Below are positions 1 to 8,402 of a DNA stretch of 10,870 nt, piece after piece. This DNA is from an uncultured Planctomycetaceae bacterium (GTDB lineage: Bacteria; Planctomycetota; Planctomycetia; Pirellulales; Pirellulaceae). Position 1 is the first letter of the stretch, and each line of letters begins with the position of its first letter. A program made the position numbers and the translations under genes. The notes beneath the pieces were generated by a model. It saw only the letters and a program-made list of their open reading frames with translations, did no database searches and was not told the origin of the DNA. The stretch covers positions 1 through 10,870 of the forward strand of contig CALBSZ010000561.1 in assembly GCA_937967665.1 (NCBI GenBank). The letters run 5' to 3'.

Positions 1-2282
1 CGGCCAAAGTCGTCCACGTCGAACCGCGGCTTCGTGCATGCGCAAGCTCCATCGGCACGCCAACGGCTGATGGGGCCGCAGTCGGGATAGCGAGCCGCGG
101 CGCCGACCGCGCCGGTGACGGACCATCCCTTCCGCTTGAACTCGCCGCCTTCAGGAGCGAACTTGTAGATCGTGCCGACGGCGTGGCGGTAGGCCTCGTC
201 GTCCTCGAAGCCGCGCGGCGGCTGGTAGTCGTCGGGCAAGCCCTGTTGCAGCAGATAGATGTTGCCTTGCCGGTCCAAGCGAATGCTGCCGCCGTAACCG
301 ACGACGCCGGAAACCGCCACCGGCACTTGCTCCGGACCGCGGCGCGTGTTGACCGTGATCTTGCGTTTGAAATCGACGAGCTCCCCTGTCGCATCGTAGG
401 CGCGGACGTGACATTCGTTGACGCCGTATGTGGCGAAAACCCGACCCAGCGAATCGACATCCAACCCGCACACGCTGCTGCCGCGACCGGCACGGCCGTA
501 GAGATGACCGATCGTGTGCTGGCCCGTTGATGGCAGCGGAGCCGGTTTCAGATCGCGCGAGAAGCGACCGATTGGCCCCTCGTAGCCGCCGTCCGTTCCC
601 CAGGTATAGATATGGCCGCCGGGACCGATGGCCAGGTCAACGGCTTGAATCTCCAGCGGCCCGCCGTCGCCGGTTTCACCGTTGTATCGCCAAACCGTGC
701 CGCCGCTGCGAGTTACGTAGACCAGTTCGGCTTCACGACCGACATCCATATAGCCGACAAATGTAATCGCATTTTTGTCGCGATTGAGAAAGTTGTCGCC
801 GGTTACAACGAGTTTCTCGCCGCGGTCTTCGATGCGCAGCAGTTGCGTGCTGCCTTTCTCGTGCGTCGCCTGTCCGGCCAGCCAGATGACCGGCGTCTCG
901 CCGCTTTCATCGAGCGTGTAGGCCCCGCCGATCGTGCCGGCCAGTGGCAGCTGTGCGACGACCTCGGCCGCTTCGCCTCGGCCCGCAATCTTGTAGAGCG
1001 TCGCCGGCGGCAGGGAGCCTCGCGAAACCTTGCGCGAGATCACGTACAGATCGCCAGTCTTTCGGCCGACCATCACTTTGTCCGGCCACGGAATCTTTGT
1101 CTGGCTCAGTTGTTTTCCGTCGCTGCCGATCTCGACGATTTGCCCGTTCACCAGATCGCACAACAGGACGTTGCCATCGGCATCGGTGTCGATTCCTGCG
1201 GCGGCGGTCTTCTTGTCCCATGCGCTAGGCATCCAATAGGGTTGCTTGTCGAAGTCAGGAAGTTCCAGATCGAAGAATCTGACGGGTTTGGAATCCGGCG
1301 TTGACAAGTCGTGGCGATAGACGCGGCCTTGTGGCCACGCCGAGTCGATGTCGGACGGCTTCTTGCCGTCGTATGCCGTCCCCGCGACGTTCGAGTAATA
1401 GGCATAGCGTCCATCCGGTGAAAACGCGACCTGAAAATCGAGCCACTTCGGAGCGTTGAGCTTTGCTTCCGGCGGCCACATCGTCACCGTGCGCAAGCGG
1501 TTGCTGCCATCCGGCGAGAAGAAGTTCAACTGCCGCTTTTCGGTGTGCACAAAAACAATCTGTCCGCCGACAACGCGACTGACCAGTTCATTGCCAAAAA
1601 CGGAGAACACCGGATAGAGGCTGTTTTGATTGGCGGGAGTGAAGCCGTGTTGACCCGAGGCGATCAACTCGACGCCGGTCGCTTTTGCCGGGTCGGTGGA
1701 AGGCGGATACGGCAGGATCGTCTCTAAATAATTGGCGTCGCGGTCGAACTTCCGCAAATGCCACGGCCACATCCCGGAATTGCCGTGACTGCCAACGGAC
1801 GACATCATCTTGACGTAAAGATTTCCGTCGGCATCGACTGCCAAACCATTGACCGGCGCACGATAAGGCATCGCAACAACGCTGCCCGTGTAGGGGCTGC
1901 CGCCGATCATTCGTCCGAACTGAACACCCATTCCGGCGCAGACTCGCAGTGCGAACGGACCACCCGCAGCCAGTTTTCCCAAGTCGTCGTTTCCGTCCCA
2001 TTCAATCGCTTGAGAGAGCCCCGGTTTCAGCGGCAGTGGCGGCGGATTCTTTCCCCCCAACACACCAGCCGCTAGGTGGCGAATCGTCCTTCCCACCGCA
2101 TCACGAACGGAGACCTCGACATCGGTCGGTTGACTCACGGAGAACGAAATCACGACGTTGTCGTTTGCCCGAACGGCCGTCGGCGCGACCGTGAATTCTA
2201 CCTCGTCTGCCAGCGACACGTGTGCCGAGCAGGCAAACAACGTCACAAAGCCGACCAATCTCAACGGCTTGAAAGTTACCAT
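1..2282 (-). CDS. Exported FlgD-Ig / NHL-like beta-propeller protein, C-terminus cut by window edge
   Basis: The frame is open from the ATG at 2282 to the left edge, giving 760 visible residues and no stop. A hydrophobic signal sequence covers about residues 6-25, ending near VSLA-DE; LFAC at 15-18 is a poor lipobox, so Sec export is likelier than lipidation. Residues about 28-120 resemble a FlgD-type Ig domain, including VRDAVGRTIRHL and EWDGNDDLGKL. The rest contains several NHL-like strands such as AVDADGNLYV (149-157), DTDADGNVLL, RLDRQGNIYL and DVDSLGRVFA, suggesting a beta-propeller. The visible end reads GACACTKPRFDVDDFGR, a Cys-x-Cys pair before another NHL-like strand. The gene starts 22 bases after the upstream stop, with GAGGA about 5 bases before the ATG, and is probably the last known member of the operon. 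Substrate and exact role are unknown; a structural or binding role outside the cytoplasm is inferred. Confidence 0.85.
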   Translation of the reverse strand, partial: MVTFKPLRLVGFVTLFACSAHVSLADEVEFTVAPTAVRANDNVVISFSVSQPTDVEVSVRDAVGRTIRHLAAGVLGGKNPPPLPLKPGLSQAIEWDGNDDLGKLAAGGPFALRVCAGMGVQFGRMIGGSPYTGSVVAMPYRAPVNGLAVDADGNLYVKMMSSVGSHGNSGMWPWHLRKFDRDANYLETILPYPPSTDPAKATGVELIASGQHGFTPANQNSLYPVFSVFGNELVSRVVGGQIVFVHTEKRQLNFFSPDGSNRLRTVTMWPPEAKLNAPKWLDFQVAFSPDGRYAYYSNVAGTAYDGKKPSDIDSAWPQGRVYRHDLSTPDSKPVRFFDLELPDFDKQPYWMPSAWDKKTAAAGIDTDADGNVLLCDLVNGQIVEIGSDGKQLSQTKIPWPDKVMVGRKTGDLYVISRKVSRGSLPPATLYKIAGRGEAAEVVAQLPLAGTIGGAYTLDESGETPVIWLAGQATHEKGSTQLLRIEDRGEKLVVTGDNFLNRDKNAITFVGYMDVGREAELVYVTRSGGTVWRYNGETGDGGPLEIQAVDLAIGPGGHIYTWGTDGGYEGPIGRFSRDLKPAPLPSTGQHTIGHLYGRAGRGSSVCGLDVDSLGRVFATYGVNECHVRAYDATGELVDFKRKITVNTRRGPEQVPVAVSGVVGYGGSIRLDRQGNIYLLQQGLPDDYQPPRGFEDDEAYRHAVGTIYKFAPEGGEFKRKGWSVTGAVGAAARYPDCGPISRWRADGACACTKPRFDVDDFG

Positions 2283-2304
2283 GGCGTCCTCTGGCTGAAC
2301 TGCC

Positions 2305-3489
2305 TCATGGGTTGATATAGCGATCCATCGCCTGGGGCACGTTCACTGCCGAAGGCGGAGTTTGAGCTAACAAGTCGTTGCGGTCCGCGAGAGTGAAACT
2401 GACGGCAAGAGTAACCTCACGATCCCCCTTGCCGGCCCAGGTTAAGTTCGATCCGTATGCGGATACTTGATCGTTCCGCCATGTGCCCTTGGCGACCATG
2501 TCGAATCGCGTGAGCTTGCCCTGGTTGGTCTCGACGGCACCCAAGAGATCCATTTGATAGCCGTTCTTTCCCGATTCCGCTTGAGCATGCACGCTCCCCG
2601 ACAGACGTCCGTCTTCGATCGTGACCACGAGCTTCTTCCACTCTGGCAGGAAGAAGACCTGATGCACTCCTGTAAACATTCGCTTTTTCAGGCTTTCAGG
2701 AAACTCACCGCGGGCCAACGCCTGGACTTCATCCTTCCGAACCCAGAGGCGATCAAATCCTGCTTCACGCTGCAACTTGCCATAGACGGGATGCTTGTCC
2801 AACGGCAATAGTTCCATTCCATCGAGTACATTCCAAACCACATAGAGCACCTCGGTATCGGCTGGTGGCCGCATCTCCAAGCTTTCGCTCTCGGCGCTTA
2901 ATGCCAGAATCTTGGGATTGGGCTCCGGCTCGAAATTGTCAAGGACGGCTTCGAGTTCCGCCAGACGCGACTTGGAGCGGACAATGGGCAGCCCCTTGCC
3001 GCCCGCCGTGCAAGCGTACATGCGAAACGTTCCGCCAGGGTGATTGATCTGCTTTAAAAACTCTTTCTCTTCAGGCGCCAGATACCACCCGGTTCGCACC
3101 GCACAGGCAACAAACTGCGTGCGGACCAGTTCCACAACTTTCGGATCGCTAAAAATGAGCGCACGGCCCATGCAAACGTCCTGTCAGCCACAGGCCAGCA
3201 AATGGCCATTGCCTGTAAATAAAAGGATTGGCTTGTTCTCTTTCGCTGCCAGTTTCCTCGCCTCAGTGATCGAAGGCTGCCACGAGATCGCGGCCCAGGG
3301 TTGGTCCTTGATCTGGAGTTGCTTGTGTAATTTCTCAAACTCGCCCGTAGTCAGTTTTGCATGCCCTGGTTCCGTCTTTTTTTCTACCGACTTATCGTCG
3401 GCCGACGATCGGTTAGTCGCAACGCCGGCGACAGCGGACATGAGGAGGGGGAGGGCCAGACACCAAACAATGTAACGTGGCGAATACAT
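2305..3489 (-). CDS. Exported thioredoxin-fold-like protein with in-frame TGA, candidate selenoprotein
   Basis: One frame runs from ATG 3489 (AAGGA, 6 bases upstream) to TGA 2305-2307, interrupted only by TGA at 3184-3186. Read through, it encodes 394 residues with the TGA as residue 102. Residues 1-30 form a signal peptide. Residues about 74-130 look like the start of a thioredoxin fold: ITEARKLAAKENKPILLF is a typical helix plus beta strand leading to an active-site loop, here NGHLLACG-TGA-QDVC. After the TGA the fold continues with SDPKVVELVRTQFVACAV (helix and strand) and INHPGG, which could supply a cis-proline. Cys100, residue 102 and Cys106 would form the redox centre. Residues about 200-394 are a domain I do not recognise, rich in beta strands. 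The alternatives are a nonsense mutation or a separate gene starting at ATG 3171 with AGGA 8 bases upstream. Such a gene would begin inside the fold and lack a signal peptide, so I consider it less likely. Confidence 0.7.
3160..3186 (-). promoter_or_regulatory. Candidate bacterial SECIS hairpin after the in-frame TGA
   Basis: On the minus strand, nine bases after the TGA (3186-3184), TGCAT (3174-3170) can pair with GTGCG (3164-3160) around the loop GGGCC (3169-3165). This gives five pairs, two of them G-U. The loop starts with G, as bacterial SECIS elements generally require, and lies 14 bases past the UGA, at or just below the usual lower limit. The stem is short, so the element is weak evidence on its own. 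Confidence 0.35.
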
Positions 3490-3537
3490 TTTCGATCCTT
3501 TTTACGTTATTTGACAAACCAAAGATCCGACGTATTG

Positions 3538-4839
3538 TCAGATCAGTTCGCGAATTGGGCGGCGGTTTTCGAGCAGGTATTGCGGCCGCCCGAAGTTGTC
3601 GACCACTTGAGTGTCGAGGTCGATGCCCAAACAGTGATACAGTGTGGCGAACACTTGCTGGCAGTGGATGGGATTGTCCTCGACGGACGAAGCCGTGCGG
3701 TCGGTCTTTCCGATGACCTGGCCGGTGCGCATGCCCCCACCCGCGAACAGTGCAAACGAGGCGCGGGGCCAGTGGTCGCGGCCCGCCTTTTCATTGATCC
3801 GTGGCGTCCGCCCAAATTCACCCCAGACCACGACCGCCACGTCGTCAAGCATCCCCAACCGGTCCAGATCCCACAAAAATGTGCTCAGGCCGTGGTCCAT
3901 ATACGGCAAGTTGCGATCTTTTATCCTGCGGAAGTTGGCGGTGTGCGTGTCCCAGTCTTCCCACGGGCCGCTCATCGTCACCGCCCGCACACCCGCCTGG
4001 ATGAGGCGCCTCGCGGATAGGAGGTTGCGGTTGCGGTCGCCGTATCGCTCGACGACGGCGGGATCTTCTTTGCTCAGGTCCAGCGCATCGGCGGTGGCGC
4101 CCGAGGTGACAACCTCCACGGCCTGCTGCGTGAAGCTGTCCAGCGCGTCCATCCGCTTCGAGGTGTCAATATCGCGGCGAATCCTATCGAGCGATTTGAG
4201 CAGATCCATGCGACCATCGAGCCGCTTGTTGGTCAGCACGGGGTTGCGCCGTAGCCGGTCGATCGCATCTTCGGGATTACAGCCCGCATCCCTGGCCCCT
4301 ATGTAACCGGGCTGGACTCCGGCATAAACGCCCGCCGACGCGTTGTACGCAACATGCGAGATCGGTGACGTATTTTCGCCTTCCGTCAGCTTGGCCACCA
4401 AACTGCCGAACGAAGGTCGGTAATTGTCGACGCGGCCTATCGGTGTTGGGTAACCGGTCATCACCTGGAAGGCGCTGTGGACCTTGAACATGCCCACCAA
4501 TGAGCGAACGATGGCGTACTTGTCAGCCATTGCGGCCAGCTTCGGCAGCAACTCGCAGATTTCGATGCCCGAAACATTGGTCTTAATGGGGCTGAATTCG
4601 CCGCGAAATTCCGATGGCAAATTTGGCCTCATGTCAAACGTATCGATATGCGACGGTCCGCCGGTGAGGTGAATGTTGATCACCGCCTTGTGACGCTTTG
4701 GCGCGGCAGCCTTGGCTTCCAAACGAAACAGGTCTGCCAGCGTGAATGCGCCGAAACCCAGGGCGCCAATCTTCAAGACGTCGCGGCGCGTTACTCCGTC
4801 ACAAAGCCGCTTCTTGCATCCAAATCGAATCTCTAACAT
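3538..4839 (-). CDS. DUF1501 family protein with Tat-type signal
   Basis: This 433-residue protein matches the planctomycete DUF1501 family, which has an alkaline-phosphatase/sulfatase-like fold and no settled biochemical function. The N-terminus LCDGVTRRDVLKIGALGFG (12-30) is a twin-arginine export signal, so the protein is predicted to leave the cytoplasm folded. Family landmarks are LTGGPSHIDTFDMRP (58-72), DWDTH (295-299), WGEFGRTPRIN (339-349) and GRDHWP (353-358); the His and Asp residues in these are candidate metal ligands. Length is normal and the frame intact. AGGAGA lies about 7 bases before the ATG at 4839. It stands 49 bases after the FecR fusion gene and 48 bases before the TGA-interrupted gene. 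DUF1501 genes are often paired with DUF1549/DUF1553 cytochrome-like partners; no such partner is visible here. Confidence 0.93.
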   Translation of the reverse strand: MLEIRFGCKKRLCDGVTRRDVLKIGALGFGAFTLADLFRLEAKAAAPKRHKAVINIHLTGGPSHIDTFDMRPNLPSEFRGEFSPIKTNVSGIEICELLPKLAAMADKYAIVRSLVGMFKVHSAFQVMTGYPTPIGRVDNYRPSFGSLVAKLTEGENTSPISHVAYNASAGVYAGVQPGYIGARDAGCNPEDAIDRLRRNPVLTNKRLDGRMDLLKSLDRIRRDIDTSKRMDALDSFTQQAVEVVTSGATADALDLSKEDPAVVERYGDRNRNLLSARRLIQAGVRAVTMSGPWEDWDTHTANFRRIKDRNLPYMDHGLSTFLWDLDRLGMLDDVAVVVWGEFGRTPRINEKAGRDHWPRASFALFAGGGMRTGQVIGKTDRTASSVEDNPIHCQQVFATLYHCLGIDLDTQVVDNFGRPQYLLENRRPIRELI

Positions 4840-4888
4840 CGATCGTTCTCCTGTCGTATTGCTGGCTCAGAACAAACGAAGGTGATCT

Positions 4889-7669
4889 TTACTCTTGGGT
4901 TTGCTCACTTCGTGCTTTCTTCAAGCTCTTGCCTTCTCGGAGCCAGGCTTCGTTGAAAGCGGCACAATGCATTTTGGAACCGCCCGCATAGATAATTCCG
5001 TTGGGCGCTTGGGTAAGTGACGAGTAGCCGCGAATGTCTGCCACCGTGCGCACGTGGGCCCAAGAGTCGCCGCCGTCGGGCGACAAAGCGGCCAAGGCAC
5101 CGCGCTCCCCGATGGCCTTGGCTCCGCCTGGTATCAATACCAACAGGCCGCCGCTGGCCAAGGTCAATACCGAGGCCCTTTCTCCGACAAAGATTCCAGG
5201 AAGGTCTGTCTTGTGCAGGTCCCATGTTTTGCCGCCGTCCTTAGACCGCGTCATCGGCATTGGATCGTCGCCCCGCCAGAACGCGACAAGCGTTCCGTTT
5301 GGCAACTGCGTTACCGCCGGGTGGACCAGTTTCTTGGCGGATGAATGAGGAACGCTTTCGGTAATCTCCCAGGTCTTGCCGCCATCGGAACTGCGGGCGA
5401 ACTGGTGTTCGTACTCCATCGCTGCCCAAATCGTCTTGCCGTCGCGATCAAGAAACGTGCAGCCGAAGCGCAAGTTGTTCGCCAACACGGGATCTCTTTC
5501 ACTCGGACGTTGGACGAAGGTCTTCGGCTTGGTCCACGTAGCCCCGTTGTCGTCAGACGTCGACAGGACACCAGCCGCACCTTTCCAACCGTGAATCGCG
5601 TGGGTAGCAAGAAAATAGAGCCGCTGCCCGTCCGAAGTAATGCTCGGCTTATGGTCGTTGATATCCGGAACATCCATCATCACCGAGGCCGGCTGCCAGG
5701 TGTCGCTACCCGCCGGCAGCCGGCTGACGGCAATCGCGTTGTCGGGGAAGCCCTCATTGACCATCATTTTCCAGGTGAATAGGACATCGCCATTGGGGCA
5801 TGCAGCGATTGCCGTATTGTGATTATGATGGCTCAAAAGCGGTCCCCAGCTTTCCGGCGGAATGGTAGGACGCCGACCATCGAATCCGTCGTAGTACGGT
5901 TTGTCAGCGCTGATCTTTACCTTCGCCGGTGTCTGATTGATATTTCGCTTGAAAAGCGGTGGTGCTTCCGCAGGCAGCATCTTCGTCGGAGTGTGGTCTG
6001 CCAGTACCACGCGAAAACCGATTCGCGGGTTGCGAGCGTCGTCCGGCAAGCAGCCACTCCGATTGGACGAACGGCAGTACCTGCCAGTGAGATGAAAGTT
6101 GCCGCCGCGCGTTACCTTGGCGTATCCGTCGCTCCGGCCTGCCGGATCCGTCTTCTTCGCAGACGTGTAGGGTCCATGCCAATCGAGACACCATTCCTCG
6201 ACGTTGCCGTGCATGTCGTATAAACCCCAGTTATTGGGCTTCTTACCTGCCACCACAATCGCATGATTCTGCGAATTGGAGGCGAACCAGGCGTATTCGC
6301 CCAATTCGCTGTCGTCATCGCCGAAGCCAAATCGGCCCTTGCTGCCCGCCCGAGCCGCGTACTCCCACTCGGCTTCGCTGGGAAGACGGTAGGTCCGCCC
6401 TTCTTTCTCGGAGAGCCATTTGCAGAATGCCATCGCTTGATACCAGGATACGGCCGTGACCGGTTCGTCATCGGCGGACGTGACACGACTGCCCCCTAAA
6501 TGCAACCCGCGCGATTTCTTGTGAGCTGGGTCGAATCGTTCGTACTGGATATTGGTTACTTCACAGGTTGACAGGAAATACGGCTCGCTGATTTTCACCA
6601 GGTGCGAGGGCGACTCATCCCAGTCGCGCTCTTCCCACTCTTCCCGCGATTTCGGAGGCTCCGCGCCCTCGCCCATCGTAAACTCGCCCGGGTCGATACG
6701 TACGAGCGTCATCCCCAGCGAATTGGTAATCGTTTTGCCATCGGGAAGTTTTTTGTCACGGTCGGCGATCTCCTGCGCGATACGACTCGCCTTGCTGCCA
6801 AAATCCTGCGCGAGACGATCACGCAAGGTATCAACGCGGCCAACGTCAACCTCTTCCCGCTTGGCGATCGTGCCACTGGAGGCGATGTGCGCGCTTTGTC
6901 GCTCGATGAGGCGAATGCGCTCTCGACGTTCTGCCTGGTCAACCACTTCCACCTCGCCGCTGAGCACGATGACTTCCGCGTCACCATCTTCCTGCACCTC
7001 GACACCAAACTCTGTGCCGAGGTCTTCCACGCGGGCTGTGGGAGTGTTGATGGTGAAACTCCGGACCGACTGCTGCACGATCTGAGCGACAAGCTTACCA
7101 CGCTGCAAGCGGCCCGCGCGGCGACCTTCGACGATATAATTGCACGGGCCTTCCAGCACGATCCGTACACCATCGGGATACCAAAGTTCGACACGCCCGC
7201 TTTCCAACTCCAATCGGTCACCAGCCGCCAGCTGCGCGCCCTGGCGCGCGCCGACCTCTCCGTCGGCCCATCTCGCCTCGTCAGTACCCGTGATTTCTGC
7301 CACGACTGCAACGCGCGTCAGTGCCGTATAGAGGGGCGGCACGATGAAGTAGATTGCGGTCAACAGCAGAACAACCGTTGCCGCCGCCACTGCCACGTAC
7401 GGGCGGCGACGCACCCTTTCAACGGATCGACGCGATGGTTGATCGTCGTCCACGACCTGCCTGCGAATTGAAGGTGCGAACGACGTAATTTCACGCCCGA
7501 CGTAGGCAAGACTGGCGTGGATTGCCATGTAGCGCAGGTAGACAGCGCAGTTCTCGTCGCTGTTGCGTAGCAAGTCATTGAGCAATCGCCGATCGCTATC
7601 CGAAAGTGCTCCTGCGCACAATTGGTCAATCAGACTATGCAATTCGGAATATCCGTCGAGTGTGTCCAT
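4889..7669 (-). CDS. FecR – formylglycine-enzyme-like – sialidase (BNR) fusion, membrane anchored
   Basis: This 926-residue protein has four parts. Residues 1-90 are a cytoplasmic region rich in helices, resembling the N-terminal domain of planctomycete FecR proteins that partner an ECF sigma factor. Residues 91-111 are one transmembrane segment. Residues about 140-265 are a FecR domain, with INTPTARVEDLGTEFGV (207-223) as its landmark. Residues about 317-556 are an FGE-sulfatase (SUMF1-like) domain: GEFTMGEG, YRLPSEAEWEYAARAG, GLYDMHGNVEEWCLDW, RGGNF and GFRVVLA. Residues about 590-915 are sialidase-like with four Asp boxes (STSDDNGATW 703, SSDGGKTW 760, SKDGGKTW 809, SPDGGDSW 863). The start at 7669 was chosen over the upstream ATG at 7720 because TGATG overlaps the sigma stop and AAGG lies 8 bases upstream. 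The C-terminal domains are predicted outside the cytoplasm. I infer a sensor that could pass surface-glycan signals to the sigma factor; enzymatic activity is not assured. Confidence 0.9.
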   Translation of the reverse strand: MDTLDGYSELHSLIDQLCAGALSDSDRRLLNDLLRNSDENCAVYLRYMAIHASLAYVGREITSFAPSIRRQVVDDDQPSRRSVERVRRRPYVAVAAATVVLLLTAIYFIVPPLYTALTRVAVVAEITGTDEARWADGEVGARQGAQLAAGDRLELESGRVELWYPDGVRIVLEGPCNYIVEGRRAGRLQRGKLVAQIVQQSVRSFTINTPTARVEDLGTEFGVEVQEDGDAEVIVLSGEVEVVDQAERRERIRLIERQSAHIASSGTIAKREEVDVGRVDTLRDRLAQDFGSKASRIAQEIADRDKKLPDGKTITNSLGMTLVRIDPGEFTMGEGAEPPKSREEWEERDWDESPSHLVKISEPYFLSTCEVTNIQYERFDPAHKKSRGLHLGGSRVTSADDEPVTAVSWYQAMAFCKWLSEKEGRTYRLPSEAEWEYAARAGSKGRFGFGDDDSELGEYAWFASNSQNHAIVVAGKKPNNWGLYDMHGNVEEWCLDWHGPYTSAKKTDPAGRSDGYAKVTRGGNFHLTGRYCRSSNRSGCLPDDARNPRIGFRVVLADHTPTKMLPAEAPPLFKRNINQTPAKVKISADKPYYDGFDGRRPTIPPESWGPLLSHHNHNTAIAACPNGDVLFTWKMMVNEGFPDNAIAVSRLPAGSDTWQPASVMMDVPDINDHKPSITSDGQRLYFLATHAIHGWKGAAGVLSTSDDNGATWTKPKTFVQRPSERDPVLANNLRFGCTFLDRDGKTIWAAMEYEHQFARSSDGGKTWEITESVPHSSAKKLVHPAVTQLPNGTLVAFWRGDDPMPMTRSKDGGKTWDLHKTDLPGIFVGERASVLTLASGGLLVLIPGGAKAIGERGALAALSPDGGDSWAHVRTVADIRGYSSLTQAPNGIIYAGGSKMHCAAFNEAWLREGKSLKKARSEQTQE

Positions 7670-8232
7670 CAGTCGAGCCTTTGATTCAATAATTGGCGAG
7701 TCTGCGCACGCTGCACGCACTCCATGAGCCAGCGCCGAATGCGCCCCAGCGACTTGTAAACCGAATTGGCGGGTCTTCCTAAACGTTGAGCGACATCTTT
7801 GAGAACCGTATCCGGCGAATAAGAGAGTTCGATCAATTGGCGATCAGCCGGGCGGAGCAGATCAAGGCACTCGAACAGCGCGTCTTGTTGATCATTGAGT
7901 ACATCCGTCTGCGACCGGGAGAAGTCGGCGAGTCGCTCCAGAACATCGTCATCGAGCACGACCTCGCTGCCACGTTGGGCGCGGCGATGTTCAAGCACCT
8001 TGAGATGTGCCACGCGATTGGCCCAAGCCAGAAAATCTGTGCCCGGCTCAAATTGTTCGAACTTGGCCCACAGCACCTCCGCCGTCGTTTGCAGTACATC
8101 CTCTGCGTCGGCAACGTGGGGGCAAAGCGTCAGGATGTAACGATAGATGCGACGTTGATTGGCCAAGAACAACGATACAAACTGGCGGTTCGACTCGGCA
8201 TCGCTCGGCGGCGTGTGTTGATTTTCTGCCAT
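7669..8232 (-). CDS. ECF RNA polymerase sigma factor, Rhodopirellula/Verrucomicrobium type
   Basis: This 187-residue protein has the two regions of an ECF sigma factor. Region 2 spans about residues 14-90, with FVSLFLANQRRIYRYILTL, DAEDVLQTTAEVLW and the FLAWANRVAHLKVLEHRR stretch. Region 4 spans about 113-178, with LRPADRQLIELSYS followed by the helix-turn-helix LKDVAQRLGRPANSVYKSLGRIRRWL. The sequence agrees with the planctomycete/verrucomicrobial family defined as TIGR02989. It directs RNA polymerase to a set of promoters not identified here. The stop codon overlaps the ATG of the FecR fusion by one base (TGATG), which suggests translational coupling and a sigma/regulator pair. GGAAGG lies 11 bases before the ATG, a rather wide spacing. 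Confidence 0.95.
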   Translation of the reverse strand: MAENQHTPPSDAESNRQFVSLFLANQRRIYRYILTLCPHVADAEDVLQTTAEVLWAKFEQFEPGTDFLAWANRVAHLKVLEHRRAQRGSEVVLDDDVLERLADFSRSQTDVLNDQQDALFECLDLLRPADRQLIELSYSPDTVLKDVAQRLGRPANSVYKSLGRIRRWLMECVQRAQTRQLLNQRLD

Positions 8233-8281
8233 GAATCACTAGACCTTCCCGCGAGGGCATCGCGAGCGGAATCTTGTCCCG

Positions 8282-8310
8282 CTAATATGCAATGCAGATT
8301 TGGCCGCCAA
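8282..8310 (-). promoter_or_regulatory. Candidate promoter of the sigma-factor operon
   Basis: Read on the minus strand, TTGGCG (8310-8305) and TATTAG (8287-8282) are separated by 17 bases. Each matches four of six consensus positions of a housekeeping promoter. Transcription would begin near 8275, about 40 bases before the sigma ATG. No inverted repeat or obvious ECF-type motif was seen nearby. Found by eye only. Confidence 0.3.
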
Positions 8311-8402
8311 TGTGTATCGAAAAATACTTCGCCGGCGGCATGTCGCGGCGCAACTCTCCTGCTGGTCATAATTTGGAGTGTAGCGATTATGAAGGCGTGG
8401 CA

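Noticed and set aside
183..1304. Plus-strand ORFs of 60-230 residues in the left part
   Set aside because: They are antisense to the continuous FlgD-Ig/NHL-like frame, and have arginine-, alanine- or valine-rich shadow composition.
2305..3171. A stand-alone 288-residue gene starting at ATG 3171
   Set aside because: It would start inside the thioredoxin-like fold and lack a signal peptide, while the upstream frame supplies both missing parts. AGGA 8 bases before the ATG keeps this as a fallback only.
6602..7471. Plus-strand ORF of 289 residues
   Set aside because: It is wholly antisense to the FecR/FGE-like gene, which has clear domains; no recognisable motif or ribosome site.
7670..7720. 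Upstream ATG at 7720 as start of the FecR fusion
   Set aside because: It would overlap the sigma gene by 52 bases; ATG 7669 has AAGG at good spacing and a TGATG junction.
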